DNA of 5,813 bases from Nitrospirae bacterium RIFCSPLOW2_12_42_9 (lineage in GTDB: Bacteria > Nitrospirota > 9FT-COMBO-42-15 > HDB-SIOI813): NCBI GenBank assembly GCA_001805205.1, contig MHER01000057.1, forward strand, positions 8,625 to 14,437, in the 5' to 3' direction. Under the pieces are notes generated by a model. It had not been told where the DNA came from. It did no database searches and worked only from the letters and a program-made list of their open reading frames with translations. The translations under genes and the position numbers were made by a program. Of this stretch, positions 1 to 4,882 are shown piece by piece (position 1 is the first letter of the stretch; the number at the start of each line of letters is the position of its first letter).

Positions 1-2951
1 AGGAAGATATATGACTTCTTCAATACTGAATATTTGTCTTTTTTTAACAAACCCTCCTTACAAAGAGCCTCCAAAGATAAAAGTGTATTCGGCACCCTTA
101 TACCTGCGTATTTTGAACCGTGCAATAATTTAAGGTACTGGACTATAAACTCTATATCAACTATCCCTCCTCTTCCAACCTTTATATCATAATAGCTGCT
201 GTCCTCTTTACTTACTTCTGCTTCCATACGTTGACGCATACCCCTTATAGAACCTGCCAAATTAACCAGCGCAGGTTTTTTATATAACAGGTTATGATTA
301 AGTTCGATAAACTCATGTCCAAGTGACTCATCCCCTGCAACCACACGGGCCCTTGTAAGGGATTGAAGCTCCCATATATCAACATGCTCTTTTATATAAG
401 ACCTAAACGCGTCGATAGACTGGCAGAGCGGCCCTTTTGAACCTGAGGGTCTAAGCCTTACATCCACCTTGAAAACTGTACCTTCCCTTGTTATTGATGT
501 CAGGGCTGAAATGATCTTGCTTGATAGATGAGAAAAATATTCATGGTTTGAGATTGAATGTTTACCATCCGTCTCACCTTCACCTGAATACAAAAAGACT
601 ATGTCAAGGTCTGATCCATAGGTTATCTCCTCTCCACCGAGTTTGCCCATGCCAATCACACAGAATCTTGCCCTGACATTCTTTCTATCTGCGCTGCATA
701 CAGGCTCTCCATAAATATTTCTGATCTCCTTCTCTGCCATCTTCAAGGCGCCTGCAACAGATACGTCTGCAAGTGCAGAGATATATTTTGATGCCTCAAC
801 TGTATCCACATAGCCCATTATATCGAGATAGCCTATACTGAGTTCTTCTGTATATTTAAACTTCCGCAAAATATCAAGCCGTTCCACATATGTCCCGCAC
901 TGCTCTATTGCAGAGAATAATTCTCTTTGTAATTTCTCCTTTGTCTTCTTCTCCAGTAATTCAGACGGATCAAGGAAGAGGTCAACTATCTCAGGATGCC
1001 TTATTACTGTCTTTGAAAGATATTCACTGCTGCTGAAGAGTTTTATAACAGATTCTATTGCCTGGTGGTTATCTTCAAAAAATGAATAGAGTGTCTCCCG
1101 CGCACCTACTGATGATATCAGTGCCTCAAGATTATTCAGGGCATGGTCTGGATCAGATGATGATGTTATTTGCCGGAAAAAGGCCGGGAATATACGCAGA
1201 AATATCTGGCGGCTTCTCGGGGTCTGGTGACTAAACGGCGGCCCATCTCTTAACAAGATAATATTCCTGTATCCTTTGTGAGGGTCTTTAAAGTGATATT
1301 TTGAAAGAATATGTACAGATTCATCCTCTGTTACTACATCACCGACTATAATTTCAGCATCACTTGCCTTCTCTCTTTCCGCTTCCTCTCCCTTTTCTCT
1401 GAATAGATCATCATATATCTTTCTCACAGATTGTGTATAATAATCATAATCTTTCTGCAACTGTTCATGTGCCATGTATCTGTCTCTATCCTTATACCCC
1501 ACCCTTTTCGCAAGTGTTGTAAGTTCTCTGAGGTCTGTTGGCATAACATGTGTCTGTCGCTCCCCTACAATCTGTATCATATGTTCAATACGTCGTAACA
1601 ACTGATATGCCTTTGAAAGGGTCCCTTCTTCTTCATATGATATGAATCCCTTCTGTGCAAGCCTGTGCAAGGCGCGCAGGGAATTCCTCTCCCTGATCCA
1701 GGGCTCTTTACCGCCGTATAGTAACTGCAAGGCCTGGATAAAGAACTCTATCTCGCGTATTCCGCCGTAGCCGAGCTTTACATCCTTTATATCCCTCCCC
1801 TTGACTTCTAAATTCTGATTTATCTTTGTCTTCATCCCCCTGATTTCGTTTATAGCTGTAAAGTCAAGATATTTTCTGTATACAAAGGGTTGTATCATTG
1901 TTAGGAAAGCCCTGCCGAGCAACTCATCACCTGCAACAGGCCTTGCCTTGAGTAAAGCAGCCCTCTCCCATGTCTTTCCCCATGACTCGTAATAGACCTC
2001 ATAACTTCTCAGGGAACATGCGAGATCACCCCTCGTACCCTCAGGTCTGAGTCTTGTATCCACCCTGAAGACAAAACCCTCATCTGTTGTATCACCAATA
2101 ACATTGCTTATCATCTCTGATAGTTTTACATAGTACTGGTGATTTGTCAGTGTCCCGCTGGTTGTCTCCCCTTTTTCAGATGCATATAAATACATAATGT
2201 CTATATCCGAACTGTAATTTAACTCTTCTCCGCCATGTTTACCCATACCGAGGACAGTGAATGAGCACTCATGTATATCACCATCCATATCAGTATACAT
2301 TGGCCTTCCATATCTCTTAACCATATCCCTGTTGCAGACATCATATGCAATTTGTAAACATACATCAGCAACATTAGATATCTCCCGGGTAATCTCAGCA
2401 AGGGTCCCGTATCCAAGCACGTCTCTTAATGTAATCCTTATATATTCCTTTTTCCTGAACTTTCTCAATATTGACTTTAGTTCATTCAGAGATGTCCTGG
2501 CTGATATCAGCCCCCGCAGATATTCAAGCATTGATTCTTTACTTAAAGATTCCTTCAGGAGGTCTTTACCAGTCAGCCAGGCAAGATTTTCCTGAGGTGA
2601 TGAGAAAAGGAAGTTTGATAAATACTGGCTGCTTCCAAAGAGAAGAATTAACAAGGGGAGTACATCTTTGTGATGTGATGCAAAGATAAAGAACTGATCC
2701 TTATCCTCATAACCGGCAGCAAACCTCTCGAGGTTATTCAATGCCATATCAGGATCAGGCGATTCCAGAGAGCAATTTAATATGGAAGATAATAGTCTGT
2801 TGAATATATCTTGATTCTTCAGACCTTTTTCAAGATTATGCAGGTTGATTGCAGCCCTTCGGCTATCAGAAAAACCGATGCCGGACATAAAAGAGGAGAG
2901 CTTATCAACATCCCCCAAATTTTCCCTGATCTCTTTTATAACCTTTTTCAA
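1..2951 (-). CDS. glnE: Bifunctional glutamine synthetase adenylyltransferase/adenylyl-removing enzyme (3' end cut by window edge)
   Basis: GlnE controls glutamine synthetase: the N-terminal half removes AMP from GlnA and the C-terminal half adds it, in response to PII and glutamine (family knowledge). The frame is open for 983 codons without a shift. Both nucleotidyltransferase cores are visible. The N-terminal one, near residue 235, reads GMGKHGGEELNYSSDIDIMY with the metal-binding pair D249/D251. The C-terminal one, near 767, reads GMGKLGGEEITYGSDLDIVF with D781/D783. RLRPEG and RLRPSG follow the respective cores, then WERAALLKARPVAG, GYGGIREIEFFIQ and GRGGIVDIEFIVQ. Both active sites look intact. 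By comparison with E. coli GlnE, a few dozen C-terminal residues lie beyond the window. An in-frame TAA at 2963-2961 limits the start. No upstream ATG exists, so I chose TTG at 2951, 18 bp after the preceding stop. TTG at 2918 (AGGG five bases upstream) and ATG at 2888 are alternatives. Function is very secure; the start is not. Confidence 0.96.
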   Translation of the reverse strand, partial: MKKVIKEIRENLGDVDKLSSFMSGIGFSDSRRAAINLHNLEKGLKNQDIFNRLLSSILNCSLESPDPDMALNNLERFAAGYEDKDQFFIFASHHKDVLPLLILLFGSSQYLSNFLFSSPQENLAWLTGKDLLKESLSKESMLEYLRGLISARTSLNELKSILRKFRKKEYIRITLRDVLGYGTLAEITREISNVADVCLQIAYDVCNRDMVKRYGRPMYTDMDGDIHECSFTVLGMGKHGGEELNYSSDIDIMYLYASEKGETTSGTLTNHQYYVKLSEMISNVIGDTTDEGFVFRVDTRLRPEGTRGDLACSLRSYEVYYESWGKTWERAALLKARPVAGDELLGRAFLTMIQPFVYRKYLDFTAINEIRGMKTKINQNLEVKGRDIKDVKLGYGGIREIEFFIQALQLLYGGKEPWIRERNSLRALHRLAQKGFISYEEEGTLSKAYQLLRRIEHMIQIVGERQTHVMPTDLRELTTLAKRVGYKDRDRYMAHEQLQKDYDYYTQSVRKIYDDLFREKGEEAEREKASDAEIIVGDVVTEDESVHILSKYHFKDPHKGYRNIILLRDGPPFSHQTPRSRQIFLRIFPAFFRQITSSSDPDHALNNLEALISSVGARETLYSFFEDNHQAIESVIKLFSSSEYLSKTVIRHPEIVDLFLDPSELLEKKTKEKLQRELFSAIEQCGTYVERLDILRKFKYTEELSIGYLDIMGYVDTVEASKYISALADVSVAGALKMAEKEIRNIYGEPVCSADRKNVRARFCVIGMGKLGGEEITYGSDLDIVFLYSGEGETDGKHSISNHEYFSHLSSKIISALTSITREGTVFKVDVRLRPSGSKGPLCQSIDAFRSYIKEHVDIWELQSLTRARVVAGDESLGHEFIELNHNLLYKKPALVNLAGSIRGMRQRMEAEVSKEDSSYYDIKVGRGGIVDIEFIVQYLKLLHGSKYAGIRVPNTLLSLEALCKEGLLKKDKYSVLKKSYIF

Positions 2952-2969
2952 CTGATCGCTTTAAACCCT

Positions 2970-3509
2970 TCAAACAAACAGGGTTATATCTGCCTCAGCA
3001 GCAAATTCAAGGAATCCGGCGGCACCACATACCTCAACCCCGTCGATAAGATCTTCCTTTTTTATCCCCATCACATCCATTGTCATCTGGCACGCAATCA
3101 ATTTAACCCCTGTCTCTTTGGAAATATCCAAAAGCTCTGTGATAGACGGGACATTTACCTTTGACATCCAGCTCTTCATCATCATGGTGGCCATAGATGT
3201 CATACCCGGAAGCGCACCAATTATGTTTGGCAAAGGTATTGGCATCGCAGGATTTGCGAGTGAAGGGACCTTAAGGTTCTTATTTTTATTTTTATTAATG
3301 ATATCAAGCCCATAGAAAGTAAAAAATATGGAACATTCAATATCCATTGCAGCGGCTGTCGTGGCTAATATCAGTGGCGGATATGCCATATCAAGTGTCC
3401 CCTTTGATGCAATGAGGGCCATCCGCTTTTTCCGCTCGGATAAGACCTTCCGTACCTTTTCTTCTACTATCTTTTCTATATATTTGATGTCCTGATCAGT
3501 GACTGACAT
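2970..3509 (-). CDS. dsrE2: DsrE2-type DsrE/DsrF/DrsH-like sulfur-trafficking protein
   Basis: A 179-residue DsrE-superfamily protein. After a charged N-terminal helix (about 1-29) come the family blocks ALIASKGTLDMAYPPLILAT (31-50), FFTFYGLDI (62-70), PNIIGALPGM (94-103) and LIACQMTMDVMGIKKEDLIDG (138-158), ending in EADITLFV. DsrE2 proteins occur beside TusA and rhodaneses and take part in persulfide transfer in the cytoplasm (family knowledge). Cys140 in IACQMTMD is the family's conserved cysteine and the likely persulfide carrier. Cys161 in EVCGAAGF is an extra cysteine, at a position I remember as usually Gly. Residues 42-68 are strongly hydrophobic, which could be core strand and helix or membrane contact. 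A K/N-rich linker (72-80) is encoded by a short hexamer repeat. The start is firm: AGGAGGT lies four bases before the ATG and contains the tusA stop codon. The glnE frame follows closely. Family assignment is strong; the exact acceptor is unknown. Confidence 0.9.
   Translation of the reverse strand: MSVTDQDIKYIEKIVEEKVRKVLSERKKRMALIASKGTLDMAYPPLILATTAAAMDIECSIFFTFYGLDIINKNKNKNLKVPSLANPAMPIPLPNIIGALPGMTSMATMMMKSWMSKVNVPSITELLDISKETGVKLIACQMTMDVMGIKKEDLIDGVEVCGAAGFLEFAAEADITLFV
3280..3297. repeat. Three-unit hexamer repeat (TTATTT) inside dsrE2
   Basis: The plus strand reads TTATTT, TTATTT, TTATTA. On the coding strand this gives alternating Asn and Lys codons, the N-K-N-K-N stretch of DsrE2 near residues 73-78. 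Because the period is six, gain or loss of a unit adds or removes an NK dipeptide without shifting the frame. It sits in a loop between conserved blocks. Confidence 0.75.
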
Positions 3510-3513
3510 GTAT

Positions 3514-3520
3514 ACCTCCT
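3514..3520 (-). promoter_or_regulatory. Shine-Dalgarno of dsrE2, overlapping the tusA stop
   Basis: The minus strand reads TAGGAGGTATACATG. AGGAGGT is a near-perfect ribosome binding site four bases before the dsrE2 ATG at 3509. The tusA stop codon TAG (3521-3519) shares two bases with it, so ribosomes ending tusA finish on the dsrE2 initiation site. This suggests translational coupling and fixes the dsrE2 start. Confidence 0.85.
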
Positions 3521-3764
3521 ATCTCAATTTTTTTATAAGAAACATGAAGTGTCCGTCTTCATGTGCTGTTTCCATGAGTTCCTGACCGGTCTGCTTAACC
3601 CATGCAGGGATATCCTTAACAGATCCAGGATCAGTAGCAATCATCTCAAGTATCATCCCTATCTCCATCTGATTAATGGCATTCTTAACCTTCAATACCG
3701 GAAGCGGGCAGGATAACTTCCTGCAATCTATTACCTGGTCTATCTTGTGTCCATCTTTCTTCAT
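3519..3764 (-). CDS. tusA: Sulfur carrier protein TusA
   Basis: An 81-residue TusA/SirA-family protein, the same length as E. coli TusA. TusA accepts persulfide sulfur from a cysteine desulfurase or rhodanese and hands it to the TusBCD/DsrEFH complex or DsrE-type proteins, for tRNA thiolation or sulfur oxidation (family knowledge). The signature is CRKLSCPLPVLKVKNAI (14-30); Cys19 of the CPLP motif is the persulfide carrier and falls at the same number as in E. coli. DPGSVKDIPAWVKQTG (45-60) is the second family block. The frame is open upstream to 3812, but that start would overlap tusB by 29 bases. ATG at 3764 has GAGGAG (3776-3771) six bases upstream and gives the canonical length. Neighbours on both sides are its expected transfer partners. 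Very secure. Confidence 0.95.
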   Translation of the reverse strand: MKKDGHKIDQVIDCRKLSCPLPVLKVKNAINQMEIGMILEMIATDPGSVKDIPAWVKQTGQELMETAHEDGHFMFLIKKLR

Positions 3765-3770
3765 CTTATG

Positions 3771-3776
3771 CTCCTC
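3771..3776 (-). promoter_or_regulatory. Shine-Dalgarno of tusA
   Basis: GAGGAG on the minus strand, six bases before ATG at 3764. It lies in the 19-bp gap after the tusB stop and decides the tusA start in favour of the 81-residue form. Confidence 0.8.
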
Positions 3777-3783
3777 TATTAAC

Positions 3784-4038
3784 TTACCAAACAACCACTT
3801 TATCATGTTCAACTATAAGCTGACACATTGAGGGATAATCTATTAGTTCATACTGAACATTAATACCTCTTGCGAGTACATCATTAATAGATGCAAAAAT
3901 CTCGCCATTTGCATTAAATCGCGATAAAACCCCATCCTGAATCAGTAGGACAGAAACATCTCCTACTGCCCTGTCATGATCAATAACTTCATGTATAATA
4001 TTGTCCTCTTCTCTCCTGATAATATGTAAAATCTTCAT
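3784..4038 (-). CDS. tusB: TusB/DsrH-like subunit of sulfur relay complex
   Basis: An 84-residue protein of the TusB/DsrH family, slightly shorter than E. coli TusB (about 95). TusB-type subunits form a hexamer with TusC and TusD and relay persulfide from TusA to TusE/DsrC (family knowledge). Visible marks are the opening MKILHIIRR, VSVLLIQDGV (28-37), LARGI (55-59), the ELIDY segment (64-68) where E. coli has LIDY, and the C-terminal EHDKVVVW, matching the KH...W ending of the family. The DsrH-type cysteine near residue 20, described in Allochromatium DsrH, is absent: residues 19-22 are IDHD. The only cysteine is Cys72. It starts 8 bp after the tusC stop with no clear Shine-Dalgarno (AAACACCA before the ATG), so it probably depends on coupling to tusC. 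Position between tusC and tusA supports the call, since the sequence alone is short and divergent. Confidence 0.85.
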   Translation of the reverse strand: MKILHIIRREEDNIIHEVIDHDRAVGDVSVLLIQDGVLSRFNANGEIFASINDVLARGINVQYELIDYPSMCQLIVEHDKVVVW

Positions 4039-4046
4039 TGGTGTTT

Positions 4047-4406
4047 TTATTTAAAGCTCATTATGAAATCGCTGCCTGATATAAGCTTAAATGCCTCTAC
4101 CCTGCTTATCTTTTTTATATGGTTTTCATGCCCTGATATCTCCCGATCTCTCAAGGAAGTCTCATCTGCATAGATGCCTACACCACATGCTGAAAAAAGC
4201 TCCAGGCTTTCATATACATCCGGTCTTCCAATAAAATGTGATGAAAGTTTCATGGCATTCCACACACCATCATCTATCAGGAGTATGCTGATTTTATTAT
4301 CATATACAGTTATCCCAACAGCCATTCTGAAGGCCTCAGAGAGTGCCACAGTATTAAATGGTGTTGTCCTTATAACAAATACCAGATTCTTTACATTATC
4401 TTTCAT
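4047..4406 (-). CDS. tusC: TusC/DsrF-like subunit of sulfur relay complex
   Basis: A 119-residue protein that matches TusC/DsrF in length and layout. Family-like segments are KNLVFVIRTTPFNTVALSEA (6-25), the strand-turn ISILLIDDGVWNAM (39-52) and GVGIYADETSLRDRE (75-89), which corresponds to the CAASLRERG segment of E. coli TusC. It ends in SDFIMSFK. TusC is the non-catalytic middle subunit of the TusBCD/DsrEFH hexamer. The single Cys74 lies in FSACGVG, just before the conserved strand; I do not know whether it takes part in transfer. The ATG overlaps the tusD stop in an ATGA junction (4406-4403), a classic coupling arrangement, and the local Shine-Dalgarno is weak. Assignment rests on family resemblance plus the D-C-B order, which matches the known tusDCB/dsrEFH order. 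Confidence 0.88.
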   Translation of the reverse strand: MKDNVKNLVFVIRTTPFNTVALSEAFRMAVGITVYDNKISILLIDDGVWNAMKLSSHFIGRPDVYESLELFSACGVGIYADETSLRDREISGHENHIKKISRVEAFKLISGSDFIMSFK

Positions 4407-4738
4407 ACAAAACTCAAAAACCTGTCACTCTCACTCACTAATCTCGACAGGTCATACTGGCTCTGGAACTCTACCCCTTCTATAATATTCTCCTTCTTCA
4501 AGCCGCGAATATCTGCTGTAAATGTACAGAGTGAGACTTTTGCACCTTTTGTTATCAGCTTATCAAAACCTGGTGATAAACCTTTGGCTGAATGATTAAT
4601 AAAGGCGTTGTATACCCCATCCTCCATGAGGAAGATACTCACCTCATGCCCCAAATCAATAAAAGATTCTGCAAGCCGTTTAACAGTATGAGAATCCTGA
4701 TGTTCAGGGCTTTTATGCAAAAGAAATCCAATCTTCAT
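4403..4738 (-). CDS. tusD: TusD/DsrE-like sulfurtransferase subunit
   Basis: A 111-residue DsrE-family protein, first gene of the operon. TusD/DsrE is the persulfide-bearing subunit of the TusBCD/DsrEFH complex, accepting sulfur from TusA (family knowledge). Recognisable parts are MKIGFLLHKSPE (1-12), HEVSIFLMEDGVYNAF (31-46) and GAKVSLCTFTADIRGL (65-80), where Cys71 aligns with the active Cys78 of E. coli TusD (NICVAAALRRGV). The tail is SRLVSESDRFLSFV. It is somewhat shorter than E. coli TusD (128). The start is chosen as ATG at 4738; an in-frame TTG at 4750 would add MQYI, but it falls within the TATAAT of the likely promoter. No Shine-Dalgarno precedes either start, so translation may begin on a very short leader. 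The stop overlaps tusC by 4 bp. The conserved cysteine makes catalytic competence likely. Confidence 0.88.
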   Translation of the reverse strand: MKIGFLLHKSPEHQDSHTVKRLAESFIDLGHEVSIFLMEDGVYNAFINHSAKGLSPGFDKLITKGAKVSLCTFTADIRGLKKENIIEGVEFQSQYDLSRLVSESDRFLSFV

Positions 4739-4749
4739 GATATATTGCA

Positions 4750-4779
4750 ATTATACACGATTTCATTTATTATTGAAAA
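4750..4779 (-). promoter_or_regulatory. Candidate promoter of the tusDCBA-dsrE2-glnE operon
   Basis: On the minus strand a perfect -10 box TATAAT (4755-4750) is preceded, after 18 bp, by TTTTCA (4779-4774), a 4/6 match to the -35 consensus. The start point would fall near 4743, only about five bases before the tusD ATG. The region is AT-rich, so chance matches are possible. The perfect -10 box and its position before the first gene favour a real promoter. Confidence 0.5.
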
Positions 4780-4792
4780 GGTTTTTAGAGAG

Positions 4793-4821
4793 TTCAAAGA
4801 GAAGCATATTAATTCTATAAT
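4793..4821 (+). promoter_or_regulatory. Candidate promoter of glgC
   Basis: On the plus strand TTCAAA (4793-4798, a 4/6 match to TTGACA) is followed after exactly 17 bp by a perfect TATAAT (4816-4821). Transcription would begin near 4828, inside the left arm of the palindrome, and the leader to the glgC ATG would be about 55 bases. The last three bases of the -10 box are the first three of the palindrome. The two divergent -35 boxes are only 13 bp apart. Confidence 0.5.
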
Positions 4822-4865
4822 CCCCCTTTAATCCCCCTTTACTAAAGGGGGATTAAAGGGGGATT
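4819..4865. repeat. 47-bp perfect palindrome made of four 11-bp units
   Basis: Two direct copies of AATCCCCCTTT are followed by the centre ACT and two copies of its reverse complement AAAGGGGGATT. Counting the flanking A and T of the centre, the arms are 23 bp, fully complementary, with a single unpaired base (C at 4842). It lies between divergent genes, so it is not a terminator for either, and no T-run follows on either strand. It resembles the short palindromic intergenic repeats (REP/MITE-like) that are dispersed in many bacterial genomes, but only one copy is visible here. It could fold into a strong hairpin in the glgC leader or act as a symmetric protein-binding site. Confidence 0.95.
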
Positions 4866-4882
4866 TATTGCCTTAAATTCTT

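Noticed and set aside
2219..2416. Minus-strand open frame inside glnE
   Set aside because: Out of frame with glnE and covering its N-terminal catalytic core; not a separate gene.
2257..3164. Plus-strand open frames at 2257-2595, 2471-2689 and 2811-3164
   Set aside because: They lie antisense to glnE and dsrE2, whose protein motifs are unmistakable, and their translations show no recognisable domain.
3118..3315. Plus-strand open frame with a hydrophobic C-terminal stretch
   Set aside because: It is the antisense of dsrE2; its hydrophobic run comes from the TTATTT repeat and has no ribosome binding site.
3765..3812. Longer tusA start at 3812
   Set aside because: It would overlap tusB by 29 bases and add a 16-residue extension, while ATG 3764 has a good Shine-Dalgarno and gives the standard 81 residues.
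4174..4831. Plus-strand open frames at 4174-4485 and 4592-4831
   Set aside because: Antisense to tusC and tusD, low-complexity composition and no start signals; the minus-strand genes explain the region.
4819..4865. Palindrome as a Rho-independent terminator or CRISPR remnant
   Set aside because: It lies between divergent gene starts, has no following T-run on either strand, and has only four 11-bp units with no spacers.
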